The position numbers and the translations under genes are program-made. From Sulfurimonas sp. (GTDB lineage: Bacteria > Campylobacterota > Campylobacteria > Campylobacterales > Sulfurimonadaceae), in the NCBI RefSeq assembly GCF_028713515.1, contig NZ_JAQTOD010000005.1, positions 1 through 64,000 on the forward strand: a DNA stretch of 64,000 nt, given 5' to 3'. Below are positions 53,643-62,789 of this stretch, piece by piece; position 1 is the first letter of the stretch, and the number at the start of each line of letters is the position of its first letter. The notes under the pieces were generated by a model. It made no database searches. It was not told where the DNA came from and worked only from the letters and a program-made list of their open reading frames with translations.

Positions 53643-54642
53643 CGCTTTGGATTGCCCAGTTGATGGTTTTTCCAGCGTACATCGGAACAACAGTTCCATA
53701 GATATTTGGTACAATAAAGTCTCTTTTTTCTAAGATTATCTCTTTGAACTCTGGGCAGATTTTATAGATGCTTTGTGCATTATCGCTCACAAAAGTTTGA
53801 AGATTTTCTAGTTTGTTATGCTTTTCAAAAACATCACATAGTAGTTGAAGAGCGATGGGAGCGCTAAAAACTCCAGCTGCACATCCAGCGGACTCTTTTT
53901 TATCTTGAGGATGAGGCGCTGAATCTGAACCAAACATTACTTTGGGATGAGCGTTTAGTGCTACACTCAGAAGCGCCTCTTTGTCCTCTGGTCGCTTGGC
54001 GATTGGTTTACAGAAGTTATGTGGCATCATCATTCCGCCGACAACATCATCAAGCGTTATGATGAGATGATGAACAGTTATGGTAGCGTAGAGATTTTTA
54101 TACTTATCCAGCATCTCAACAGCCTCTTTTGTCGTGATATGCTCCATAATAATTTTCAAATCAGGAAAGTTTTTAGCCAAAAGTTCATAAACGCTCATAA
54201 ACTCTGCTTCTCTATCCATAACAAAACCATCGCTCTCGCCGTGAACGCAAAGAGGAATCCCTAAAATACTCATAGCTTCAAGAGTCTCACGCATCTCCTC
54301 AATATTAAAAGATGAAACGCCTCCTTCAGAATTAGTGGTAATACCAGCTGGATAGAGTTTTATTGCCATAATGTCGTTAGACACGGAAGCTAAAAACTTT
54401 TTATCATAATTTTTGTAAAAGAGTGTCATGTACGGCTCAAAATAGTCATTTGGAATCGTCGCCATAATCCGCTCTTTATAGGCTCTAACATCCTCTAGCG
54501 TCTCAACCGGTGGAACTAAGTTTGGCATAACTATTCCACCGCTAAAACTATAAGCACTTAATGGTGCGACGGTCTCTAGCATCACGCCATCGCGAAGATG
54601 AAGGTGCATATCTAGAGGCATTAGCAGAGTGTGAGTTTTCAT
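53635..54642 (-). CDS. pyrC: Dihydroorotase
   Basis: Type II (PyrC) dihydroorotase, 335 aa, step 3 of pyrimidine synthesis. Zn ligands are in DMHLHLRDG, the LYPAG lysine region, HGESDG, EHITT and FGSDSAPHP. It overlaps pgm at its start and the response regulator at its end. No other pyr gene is near. Confidence 0.96.
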   Translation of the reverse strand: MKTHTLLMPLDMHLHLRDGVMLETVAPLSAYSFSGGIVMPNLVPPVETLEDVRAYKERIMATIPNDYFEPYMTLFYKNYDKKFLASVSNDIMAIKLYPAGITTNSEGGVSSFNIEEMRETLEAMSILGIPLCVHGESDGFVMDREAEFMSVYELLAKNFPDLKIIMEHITTKEAVEMLDKYKNLYATITVHHLIITLDDVVGGMMMPHNFCKPIAKRPEDKEALLSVALNAHPKVMFGSDSAPHPQDKKESAGCAAGVFSAPIALQLLCDVFEKHNKLENLQTFVSDNAQSIYKICPEFKEIILEKRDFIVPNIYGTVVPMYAGKTINWAIQSVE

Positions 54643-55997
54643 AGGGTTTCCTTGGCTTGTAAAATTAGTTTATTTATGGTTTTTTCATAAAGTCCTACAT
54701 CCTCTTGCGAGGTCGATTCAAAGCGAGTTACTAAGATGGGTGTTGTATTGCTAGCTCGCACCAAGCCCCAGCCATTTTCAAAGTTTATACGAACACCATC
54801 AACAGTTATAATATCTTTTATAGCTGGAAGATAGGCAGGAGGAGCTTTTAAAAGCTCTTTTACTCTATCCATAAGTTTAAACTTCTCTGCTTCGGTTGTT
54901 TTTACTTTTATCTCTTCGGTTGAGAAAACAAGAGGCAGTTTTGCTAGCTCTGCATCCAAATCAATTCCATCATGAACTAACTCTAACATTCTAAGCGTTG
55001 CGTAAATGGCATCATCATAGCCAAAGTAGCGATTTTTGAAAAAGATATGTCCACTAACTTCACAAGCCAAATCTGCGTTTGTCTCTCTCATTTTTACCTT
55101 TAAATTTGAGTGACCAGTTTTATACATAATGGCTTTAGCGCCTCTTTTTTCTAATTCATCATACATAACCTGAGAGCATTTTACCTCTCCGATTACTGTC
55201 GGCTTGTCCATTTTCATAGCGTACAAAAGAGCCATCATATCGCCCTTTATGTTGTTTTTGTGAGTTAAAACTGCGATTCTATCGGCATCACCGTCATAAG
55301 CAAAAGCGATATCGCCATCAGATGCTAAAAGTTTTTTTATATCTTCTAGGTTGTGTTCATCCGATGGGTCTGGATGGTGATTTGGAAATGTACCATCAGG
55401 ATTGACAAATAACCCTTTTGCATTGAGTTTTAGAGCACTAAAAATTCTCTCGGTTACAACACCAGCAACGCCGTTTCCGCAATCATAAACAATGCGGGTC
55501 GGCATACTTGCAAGATGGGAAAATTCACTAACTAAAAAATCAACATATTTTGAGAGAGCATCTATTTTAATAACTTCTCTTGGAGCCTTTGGCGGAAAAT
55601 TAATGATATCGCATTCTCTTCCCAGAGCATAAATATCTTCGCCGAAAAATGGAGCTTTGTCAATTGTGATTTTAAAACCGTTGTACTCACTTGGGTTGTG
55701 AGAGCCTGTTATCATGACTGATGCCGATGGAGTAATACCGCTCCATTCCTGATAGTTTGTAAAGTAGTTCACAGGAGTTGGAACCATCCCCATATCCAGA
55801 ACTTTCTTGCCACCGGCATTAAGTCCAGAGATAAGGTACTCAAAGAGGATAGGAGAGTGACTTCTTGCATCGTATCCAACCGCAACAAATTCGCCATCTA
55901 TTTTGCCAGCTAACGCATAGCCGATTTTTGTAACACTTTGTTCGTTTAGTTCCTGCTCAAAAATCCCTCGAATATCATACTCTCTGTAAATGCTCAT
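54639..55997 (-). CDS. Phosphomannomutase/phosphoglucomutase
   Basis: A 452 aa alpha-D-phosphohexomutase of the AlgC/ManB group. The phosphoserine loop is SVMITGSHNPSEYNG (catalytic Ser), the metal loop is AFAYDGDADRI, the sugar loop CEVSGHIF and the phosphate loop RASNTTPILVTRFE. It feeds exopolysaccharide or lipopolysaccharide precursor synthesis. First gene of the six-gene operon that ends with exbD; promoter in 55998-56090. Confidence 0.95.
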   Translation of the reverse strand: MSIYREYDIRGIFEQELNEQSVTKIGYALAGKIDGEFVAVGYDARSHSPILFEYLISGLNAGGKKVLDMGMVPTPVNYFTNYQEWSGITPSASVMITGSHNPSEYNGFKITIDKAPFFGEDIYALGRECDIINFPPKAPREVIKIDALSKYVDFLVSEFSHLASMPTRIVYDCGNGVAGVVTERIFSALKLNAKGLFVNPDGTFPNHHPDPSDEHNLEDIKKLLASDGDIAFAYDGDADRIAVLTHKNNIKGDMMALLYAMKMDKPTVIGEVKCSQVMYDELEKRGAKAIMYKTGHSNLKVKMRETNADLACEVSGHIFFKNRYFGYDDAIYATLRMLELVHDGIDLDAELAKLPLVFSTEEIKVKTTEAEKFKLMDRVKELLKAPPAYLPAIKDIITVDGVRINFENGWGLVRASNTTPILVTRFESTSQEDVGLYEKTINKLILQAKETL

Positions 55998-56055
55998 AAT
56001 TTATAGCCTTTAAATTTGTTGGTGCAATTTTACAGTAAATCGCATATTATTAAAA

Positions 56056-56061
56056 TATAAT
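56056..56061 (+). promoter_or_regulatory. Candidate -10 box for the DUF3313 lipoprotein gene
   Basis: TATAAT 30 bases before the start at 56091, in the divergent region shared with the phosphomannomutase gene. An AAGGA ribosome site precedes the ATG. Confidence 0.55.
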
Positions 56062-56090
56062 GATATTATTTTATAAAAAAGGATAAAAAT

Positions 56091-56735
56091 ATGAGATTGT
56101 CGTTTATATTGACAGTTGCCTTACTTGCTTTTTTTATGAGTGGATGTATGAGCAGAAGTCCACAGGCAAAGAATTCTGGCTTTTTTAAAGATTATAAATC
56201 GTTTGAGAAACTTGTAGATTTTAACAAAAAATCAGACCATGAGATAGTTCTGAAAAAGAGTGCAAAAGAGTATAAAAATGTTATCGTTTCTGCCGTGCAG
56301 GTAATTTCGACAATTGAGCCAGAACAGCAAACTGCGTTACAGAAAAAACTTTATAAAGAGATAGGCGACTATTTGAATGCGGAGTATAAAAAAAGCATCC
56401 AAAACAGCGGTAAATATAGATTGGTTGAGAAAAGCGATGAGGATACTTTGGTGTTAGAGAGTGCAATTTCTGTTGTTGAGGTTCATCCAGATGATGAAAA
56501 ATGGAGTCAATTTTCGCCAGTATCGTTGGGGCTTAGCGTAGTTTCTGCTAATGTTTATATGGATGGCGATGTTAGACTTTTGGGTGAAAAACGGTTAGTT
56601 GATGCTCAAACAAAAGAGGTTATTTCACAAAGCATGAGTGTAATAAAAGATATAAAGATAATACCAAAAGGTGATGAGTTGGAGCTTGAAGATCTTAAAC
56701 CAGCGCTTAATGAGTGGATAATGCACATAAAATAG
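56091..56735 (+). CDS. DUF3313-like outer-membrane lipoprotein
   Basis: A 214 aa lipoprotein with signal MRLSFILTVALLAFFMSGC (Cys19). The pattern GFFKDYKSFEKL after the signal, then YKNVIVSAV and a domain ending DLKPALNEWI resembles DUF3313 proteins, whose function is unknown. First of three genes (with the phosphoesterase and yaeQ) on the plus strand. Confidence 0.75.
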   Translation: MRLSFILTVALLAFFMSGCMSRSPQAKNSGFFKDYKSFEKLVDFNKKSDHEIVLKKSAKEYKNVIVSAVQVISTIEPEQQTALQKKLYKEIGDYLNAEYKKSIQNSGKYRLVEKSDEDTLVLESAISVVEVHPDDEKWSQFSPVSLGLSVVSANVYMDGDVRLLGEKRLVDAQTKEVISQSMSVIKDIKIIPKGDELELEDLKPALNEWIMHIK

Positions 56736-56746
56736 GCAAATAGAAG

Positions 56747-57487
56747 ATGTCCCTGCAGGTAGGATGGAGATACTTTCCATTTAAGAGCGTTTTTATAGAT
56801 AGCGATGATTTGGTCTTTGGTGGTATAAAGATTGTCCAGCTATCAGATCTGCATTTGACAAAAAAAGTAAGTGTGAAGTACCTTGCAGAGTTAGTTGAAA
56901 AAATAAATGAGCTAGCTCCAGATTTGGTTGTTTTTACTGGCGACATATTGGAAGTCAATGCATTTGGTGTAAAAGAGCAGATAAAGACATTTGCTTCACT
57001 AAACTCTCCAGCCTATTTTGTTAGCGGAAATCATGACATTATTTATGGGGTAAAACAGCTAGAGGAGCTCATGGAAAAAAGTGGCATCGTCTGTCTAGAT
57101 AATGCCATAGTTACAATAAAAATCAAAGAATTATTGATACAGTTGGTTGGACTAAGTGATAGATATGGTTTTTTAAAAGGTATAAAACGAATGCCAAAAG
57201 AGCTCTTTTTGAAATTAAATCCAGATTTACCGACAATTCTTTTAGCCCATCAACCAAAAGATGTAGAGCATATTGGCTCTTATCGTGTGGATATCCAACT
57301 AAGCGGACACACACACGGCGGGCAATTTTTCCCATTTACCATTCTTGTAAAACTCTTTCAACCATATTTTTCAGGACTCTATAGATACAATAAAACAAAC
57401 CTATATGTTACAAATGGCTTGGGATATTGGGGTATAAAAGCTAGATATAAAGCCTCAAGTCAAATCCCAGTTTTAACGATTAATTAG
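56747..57487 (+). CDS. Calcineurin-like metallophosphoesterase
   Basis: A 246 aa enzyme with all five metal-binding blocks: QLSDLHLT, FTGDILE, SGNHD, LAHQPKD and SGHTHGGQFFP. It resembles YkuE/YaeI-type phosphoesterases acting on membrane lipids, but it lacks their usual N-terminal membrane helix or Tat signal and starts directly before the domain. It is 11 bases after the lipoprotein gene. Substrate unknown. Confidence 0.9.
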   Translation: MSLQVGWRYFPFKSVFIDSDDLVFGGIKIVQLSDLHLTKKVSVKYLAELVEKINELAPDLVVFTGDILEVNAFGVKEQIKTFASLNSPAYFVSGNHDIIYGVKQLEELMEKSGIVCLDNAIVTIKIKELLIQLVGLSDRYGFLKGIKRMPKELFLKLNPDLPTILLAHQPKDVEHIGSYRVDIQLSGHTHGGQFFPFTILVKLFQPYFSGLYRYNKTNLYVTNGLGYWGIKARYKASSQIPVLTIN

Positions 57488-57538
57488 CCTACCTCTAAGC
57501 CCCCTTATGTCATAGTTTCACAATAAAAAGGAGTTAAT

Positions 57539-58066
57539 ATGGCGGCAGGTTCTACGATATGCAAGGCGCAACTTAGTATTGCTGATATGGATAGGAACTA
57601 TTATGAGACACATGATGTCACGATAGCACAGCACCCATCAGAGACTGATTTGAGGCTTATGATTCGTCTTGCGGCTTTTGCTCTTAATGCATCCGAGAGA
57701 TTGGTAATTACTAAAGGTATCGGAGGCGATGATGAACCTGAACTGTGGGAGAAAAACTACGGCGGCGAGATAGAGTTGTGGATAGATTTGGGGCAGGTCG
57801 ATGAGAAGCGGTTGCGAAAAGCTTGCGGCAGAAGCAAAAAAGTAATCGTTTATACCTACAACACTAACAGCGCAACAGCGTGGTGGAAGCAAAACGCGGC
57901 AACTTTTGCACGATTTAAAAATTTAAGCGTTATCCATTTGCACGCAGAGGGAATCGAAAAACTTTATGAGAGGTCAATGCGTCTTCAGTGCAATATCAGC
58001 GATAAGGAGTTGAGTTTGCATAGTGATAAGGGCGATGTGACGATAACTCAAGAGCAGTGGCAGTAA
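57539..58066 (+). CDS. yaeQ: YaeQ family protein
   Basis: A 175 aa cytoplasmic YaeQ protein, a family with a PD-(D/E)XK nuclease-like fold but no firm activity. Matches include the start STICKAQLSIADMDRNYYE, HPSETDLRLMIRLAAFAL and EPELWEKNYGGEIELWIDLG in pieces. AAGGAG lies 6 bases before the ATG. Confidence 0.92.
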   Translation: MAAGSTICKAQLSIADMDRNYYETHDVTIAQHPSETDLRLMIRLAAFALNASERLVITKGIGGDDEPELWEKNYGGEIELWIDLGQVDEKRLRKACGRSKKVIVYTYNTNSATAWWKQNAATFARFKNLSVIHLHAEGIEKLYERSMRLQCNISDKELSLHSDKGDVTITQEQWQ

Positions 58067-58171
58067 GAGAAAACTCTATCATTTGTGTTTAATTAATATT
58101 TATGTTGTACAATAAACCAATATACATTGTGTTTATTTTTTAAAAAACAGTTATCAAAAGGAAATAAAAAA

Positions 58172-58642
58172 ATGAAGAAGTTTCTACTAGCTTTATGTTT
58201 AAGTGTTATGGCTCTGAGCGCAGGAGAGCTTGTTGTTGGTTCGCCTCTTGGTGCTTTAAATGAATTTAAGTTTGAGACCCCACAAGGGCGAGAGATGAAG
58301 ATCTCTAAAAAACCAAAACTTATTATTGTTGCTTTTGAAAAGGATACCGGAGCGCTTGTAAATGAATTTTTGGCAACGAAAGAGCCATTTTATCTTATGA
58401 AAAATGGCTCCACTTTTATAGCTGATATTCATGAGATGCCGACACTTGTTACAAATATGTTTGCTCTGCCAAAACTAAAAAAGTATAAGCATCTTATCTA
58501 TCTTCATTATGATGAGAAATTTCATAAGGTTGTTCCGAACAAAAAAGATAAAGTAACACTTCTTTTTATAGATGGAGATAAAATTAAGAGCATCTCATAT
58601 ATCTCTACAAAACAAGAGTTGCAATCAGCTATTGAAAAATGA
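58172..58642 (+). CDS. Periplasmic protein of unknown function, first gene of the oxidase-like operon
   Basis: A 156 aa secreted protein with signal MKKFLLALCLSVMALSAGE. The order of strands and helices after GSPLGALNEFKFETPQGRE (a peroxiredoxin-like opening) and KPKLIIVAFEKDTGALVNEFL loosely recalls a thioredoxin fold, but there is no CXXC and no cysteine in the mature part. The frame extends 15 codons upstream, but AAGGA precedes the ATG at 58172. It overlaps the next gene by 4 bases, so it acts with the ABC permease. Confidence 0.75.
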   Translation: MKKFLLALCLSVMALSAGELVVGSPLGALNEFKFETPQGREMKISKKPKLIIVAFEKDTGALVNEFLATKEPFYLMKNGSTFIADIHEMPTLVTNMFALPKLKKYKHLIYLHYDEKFHKVVPNKKDKVTLLFIDGDKIKSISYISTKQELQSAIEK

Positions 58643-59712
58643 TTTCACTAAAAGCACTTAGTAAAAATCCATTTAAGAGTCTGCTAATATTTTCATCCAT
58701 CACTATTGCGGTGATGGCAATTTTTCTTATTAGTTCCGTTTCTGCTGGCATAATCGGGATGTACTCGAAGATGATTAAAACTGATGGGGATATCATCATA
58801 ACCCAAAAGGGTATCTCAGACACTTTTTTCTCAAATGTAGATATCTCACTTCTGGATAAAGTAAATGGCATAAAAGGGGTATCTGGCAGTTATGCGATGA
58901 TTGTCGGAGCTTCTCCTATCGGGCATATTCCCATTGCTGGGATTTACGGAACCACTAAAAATCACTTTTCTCACTATAGGCTTGAGAGCGGAGAGTACCC
59001 AAAAGATGGCGAGGTAATTTTAGGAAAAGGGCTGTCTAAACATTTTGTCACTAAAAGCATAAATGTTGGAAGCAAGAACTTTAAAATCTCTGGCGTTTAC
59101 AATAGCGATATTGGTTTTGAAGATGGCGGTGTTGTCATGAATATAGAGGATGCTGGCTTGCTTTTTAACCGCTCTGCGTCGTTTATTTTGGTATCTGTAA
59201 AAGAGCCAAAAGAGATAGATGATTTAGTAAAGAGCATCTCATTGTTGAGTAGTGACATTGAGGCAAAAACAACAAAGAGCTTTATAAAAGAGTACAACCA
59301 GTTTAAGATTATTGAAAATTCATCTTTTGTTATCTCATTTTTAGCCTTCAGTATGGGGCTTATGGGGATTGCTTCGGTTATGAGTATGATAGTAAACTCT
59401 CGAAAAGAGGAGTTTGGTATTATGCGGGCACTCGGGAAAAGTAGATTTTTTATTATCAAGAATCTCTTTTTTGAGACTCTGATTATGAGTATTTCGGCAT
59501 ATATTTTTGCTCTCATCCTTAGTCTAATAATATTGACAATGCTCCCACACATCGAGATGCTTCAAGGGTATGTAAATGGCACGCTCTCTATGCAAACGGC
59601 ACTTTTAGTTCTTATTTCTACTCTTGTTATGGCACTTCTGGGCTCTTTGATTCCTGCGTGGATTGCTTCTAAGACAGACCCTATTTTGCTAATAAATCAA
59701 GGATGCTCATGA
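58639..59712 (+). CDS. MacB/FtsX-like ABC transporter permease
   Basis: A 357 aa inner-membrane protein with one N-terminal helix (about 15-37), a periplasmic MacB-type domain (about 40-225) and three C-terminal helices of the FtsX domain (about 235-350). The cytoplasmic coupling segment VNSRKEEFGIMRALGKSR is conserved. Such permeases move or release lipoproteins, peptides or other envelope substrates by mechanotransmission rather than classic transport. Pairs with the LolD-like ATPase directly downstream. Confidence 0.9.
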   Translation: MISLKALSKNPFKSLLIFSSITIAVMAIFLISSVSAGIIGMYSKMIKTDGDIIITQKGISDTFFSNVDISLLDKVNGIKGVSGSYAMIVGASPIGHIPIAGIYGTTKNHFSHYRLESGEYPKDGEVILGKGLSKHFVTKSINVGSKNFKISGVYNSDIGFEDGGVVMNIEDAGLLFNRSASFILVSVKEPKEIDDLVKSISLLSSDIEAKTTKSFIKEYNQFKIIENSSFVISFLAFSMGLMGIASVMSMIVNSRKEEFGIMRALGKSRFFIIKNLFFETLIMSISAYIFALILSLIILTMLPHIEMLQGYVNGTLSMQTALLVLISTLVMALLGSLIPAWIASKTDPILLINQGCS

Positions 59713-60332
59713 TAAAAGTTTCCAATATTTCGCACTTTTATGGTTCTGAGCAAGTGCTTTATGATATATCTTTTGAAGTAAAAGATGGCGAGTTTGTTTT
59801 TTTGAGCGGAGATAGCGGAAGTGGCAAATCTACACTTCTCTCTATTCTCTCCACGCTTCTAAAGCCATCTCATGGAGAGCTTTTTTTGGATAACACTCCG
59901 GTTGGGCAAATTGCAGATATTGACAAATTTCGTCAAAACAAGATAGGTTTTGTTTTTCAGTTTCACTACCTCATAAACTATCTTAGCATTTATGAAAATA
60001 TTGCCCTTGCGGCACTTGATGATAAAAAGCAAAACATAAATGCTCTTTTGAGTGATTTGGGTATTTTGGAACTCTCCGCCCGCTATCCAAATGAGATTTC
60101 AGGTGGTCAGAGGCAGAGAGTCGCTCTTGCAAGGGCACTTATTAATGAACCAAAAATTATCTTTGCTGATGAACCGACTGGGAGTTTGGATTCTAAAAAT
60201 AGCAAAATTGTGTATGAGCTTTTGGCAAGAGCTTTAAAGCAGGGCACGACCGTTGTTGTCGCTTCACATGATTTAAAAGTCCAAAAGTACGCAACTAAAA
60301 CAGTAAGGCTAATAGATGGAAAAATTCAATAA
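59709..60332 (+). CDS. LolD/MacB-type ABC transporter ATPase
   Basis: A 207 aa ATPase with Walker A SGDSGSGKSTLLS, Q-loop FVFQFHYL, signature ISGGQRQRVALARAL, Walker B IIFADEPTGSLD and the His switch VVASHD. The start at 59709 has AAGGA 7 bases upstream and overlaps the permease stop by 4. It powers the FtsX-like permease; its substrate probably relates to the downstream oxidase-like protein, which is inference. Confidence 0.94.
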   Translation: MIKVSNISHFYGSEQVLYDISFEVKDGEFVFLSGDSGSGKSTLLSILSTLLKPSHGELFLDNTPVGQIADIDKFRQNKIGFVFQFHYLINYLSIYENIALAALDDKKQNINALLSDLGILELSARYPNEISGGQRQRVALARALINEPKIIFADEPTGSLDSKNSKIVYELLARALKQGTTVVVASHDLKVQKYATKTVRLIDGKIQ

Positions 60333-61857
60333 GCTTATTCATGACATTGTTCCTATTTGGGCATGGATATTTTTAGCATCTGTTTTTGTTGGAGCGCTCT
60401 ATTCGGCGCAACTCATCGGTTTTACTCTTTTTGACAAAACGCTTCTTGAGCCAACAACTGCTCGCTCTTTGCATATAACGCTTATGCTTTATGGTCCCGT
60501 TATGCTCGCTCTTTCGCTCCTTCCTTTTGCGCTTTTTAGCAGAGATGGTTTAAATCTTGATGGCGCTGTTTTGCCACTAAAAACCTACTTCTTTTTATGG
60601 CATCTATTTTTATTTATGGCTGTTGTATCAATTTTGCTTGGCGTGCAGAGAGGTTTGCCATTTTATGATTTTGCTTATGAGCTCAACTTTATCCTAGCAT
60701 CTTCTGGTATTTTTTATATTGTTGCAATATTTAAAATCATTAAGCAATACAAGGTAGTGCCACTTTGGGTAAAAGTCTCTAAAACACTGCTTTTTATAGC
60801 TCCAATTTCGCTTTTAGTTTTAATGAATCCAACTTTTGGTCAAGTTGAAAAAACACTATCAGGTCCTCATGGCGACAATACGCTGGGTATGAGTTTTACG
60901 CTGATTCCTCTTTTTTATCTTCTTATAAAACTTCACACAAAAGAGAAATTTATTCCAAAATGGCATATATTTTGGGTTTTACCGCTGGTTGCTTATGCTG
61001 CATCTATCGCAACTCGTATTTTTAGAGGTGAGCTATCTTATGGTGAAGAGTGGGTTTATCAGTGGCTGACTTTTGCTTATTTGCCTCTGCTTGTGAAGTG
61101 GTGCATAGATGCCAAGCTTACTCTTAGGTCAGATGCTTATCTCATCATCTCTATCTGGGCGTTTTTATTTGTCATGATTCAAGGAAATATTCTCTTTATC
61201 CCGGAGATTCGTTGGGTTTTTCACAGAAATGATCTGGTTGTGGCACATGCTCATGTCGCCATCGGAGTTGGTATCTTTTTTATGGCGCTTAGTCTGCTTA
61301 GTTACTTCTACAAACTGCCTCAAAAGTTTGCAAATTTTTGGTTTTTAGTTGTGGGAGTTATATTTTTCTCGCTAACAATTGCTGGTTTTAGTGAAGCGGG
61401 ATATATAAATCTTGACATAGTTTTGATGCTTCAAATACGCTTTGTAGGCGGAGTTTTAGCTGTTGGAGGGCTTTTTTATTTTATAACTAAAGAGATGAAA
61501 CTACCAAAAGCAAACGCACTGACACTTTACCATCTAAACGGTTTTGCCTCTGATGGTTTGGGTGCCATGATTTTGTTTTTATCTGCGCCGTTTTTGTTTG
61601 ATTTTTTAGGGTTTAAATTTGCTCAAGAGTATTATCTTGTCTTTGGTTTTATGGGTTTTGTCGGTATCTTGCATCTGGTTGGAGTCTATAGAGATGCACA
61701 TCTTTTTGCATGGCTCACCTCAATAGCTCGTCTTATCACAGGAACTATTTTCTTATCTCTCTTTTATCTTCACACTATTGATATATTAGGTCTGCTTGTC
61801 GGTTTTTATGATGTATCTTACGCACTAATTTATATGCTTTTTAGAAATCGCCTATGA
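60316..61857 (+). CDS. Haem-copper oxidase subunit I-like membrane protein
   Basis: A 513 aa protein with about 12 to 13 hydrophobic helices. H53 in RSLHITLMLYG lies where subunit I binds low-spin haem in helix II. H311 and H313 in VVAHAHVAIGVGIF match the helix X pattern VAHFHYV that ligates both haems. H185 in GPHGDNTLG could stand for the helix VI copper ligand, but I find no adjacent His-His for helix VII. It may thus be a haem-binding relative without a full CuB site. It overlaps the LolD-like gene by 17 bases and the next gene by 4. No subunit II or cytochrome c partner is adjacent. Confidence 0.75.
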   Translation: MEKFNKLIHDIVPIWAWIFLASVFVGALYSAQLIGFTLFDKTLLEPTTARSLHITLMLYGPVMLALSLLPFALFSRDGLNLDGAVLPLKTYFFLWHLFLFMAVVSILLGVQRGLPFYDFAYELNFILASSGIFYIVAIFKIIKQYKVVPLWVKVSKTLLFIAPISLLVLMNPTFGQVEKTLSGPHGDNTLGMSFTLIPLFYLLIKLHTKEKFIPKWHIFWVLPLVAYAASIATRIFRGELSYGEEWVYQWLTFAYLPLLVKWCIDAKLTLRSDAYLIISIWAFLFVMIQGNILFIPEIRWVFHRNDLVVAHAHVAIGVGIFFMALSLLSYFYKLPQKFANFWFLVVGVIFFSLTIAGFSEAGYINLDIVLMLQIRFVGGVLAVGGLFYFITKEMKLPKANALTLYHLNGFASDGLGAMILFLSAPFLFDFLGFKFAQEYYLVFGFMGFVGILHLVGVYRDAHLFAWLTSIARLITGTIFLSLFYLHTIDILGLLVGFYDVSYALIYMLFRNRL

Positions 61858-62762
61858 TATACTCGAGCGCTTTAGCACTTCTTTTAGGATTTGAGCTAAG
61901 CTACTATCTTCTAATCATTCAAACTGGAGTAGTGGCGCATTTTCACTCAGATATGCTGACTCTTTTTCCAATGTTTATGGGCGGTGTAGCAGGTACGATT
62001 ATGAGTGGTTTTTCTTGGGGGAAGATAACAAATCCAATTCATAAAATCATGCTGGCTCTTCTTCTGCAACTACTACTCTCTTTTTCATACCCAGAATACA
62101 ACCTTTTCACTCTTGTTTTGCTTGGTCTCTCTGTTGGAATGATGGCTCCTTTGGGGATTTATCTCTTTAAGTCACATCAGCAAAAAGAGCTCTTTTTTGC
62201 TCTGGCAATTGCTTATTCAACAGGTACATATCTTTTTAAGACTAGCGCAGACGGCAGAATTTGGATGGCGGTTTGCTTTACGCTAATTCCACTCTTTAGT
62301 GCGGTTGTGTTGCGAAAATATAGAGTTCAAACAGAAAATAAGAGAGAGTCATTTCCTATAGCTTCATACCTGCTTTTAATGTTATGGATACTTCTGGATT
62401 CTAATCTTTTTGAGACGCTATTAAGACACAGCAACATAAATATATGGTCAAACTACACTTTTGTTATCATAGCTTTTCATATTTTAGGGCTTCTTGGTGG
62501 CTACTTTATAAAGATGCCAAATTACAAAAAACATATATTTATAGCTCTACTTTTTGTGGGGAGTTACTCTGTTTCATATCTTGAATTGCCTCTTGCGCTT
62601 GCAATGGTTTATCCGTTTGTTATCTCTTATTATAATGTTGTTGTTTTTACTACGCTGACAAAAGAGATGAGTTTAACGAAGCTCTCTTTTATGATGATTT
62701 TTGTTGGCTGGGTTGCATCTGGTGCTGGTTTAGCGATTGCCCTCGGTGGATTTTTCCATTGA
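61854..62762 (+). CDS. Multipass membrane protein of unknown function
   Basis: A 302 aa protein with about nine or ten hydrophobic helices and few charges. Its N-terminus (QTGVVAHFHSDMLTLFPMF) contains VAHFH, which by chance or descent mirrors the oxidase helix X motif. Gly-rich helices (GGVAGTIMSGFSWG) recall MFS or NnrS-like proteins. It overlaps the oxidase-like gene by 4 bases and is most likely a partner subunit or transporter. No family assigned. Confidence 0.75.
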   Translation: MIYSSALALLLGFELSYYLLIIQTGVVAHFHSDMLTLFPMFMGGVAGTIMSGFSWGKITNPIHKIMLALLLQLLLSFSYPEYNLFTLVLLGLSVGMMAPLGIYLFKSHQQKELFFALAIAYSTGTYLFKTSADGRIWMAVCFTLIPLFSAVVLRKYRVQTENKRESFPIASYLLLMLWILLDSNLFETLLRHSNINIWSNYTFVIIAFHILGLLGGYFIKMPNYKKHIFIALLFVGSYSVSYLELPLALAMVYPFVISYYNVVVFTTLTKEMSLTKLSFMMIFVGWVASGAGLAIALGGFFH

Positions 62763-62789
62763 GTTGCAGTTTAAATTTAAAGGATAAAA

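Noticed and set aside
59097..59552. Antisense open frame of 151 codons in the MacB-like permease gene
   Set aside because: Shadow of a well-supported coding region without a start signal.
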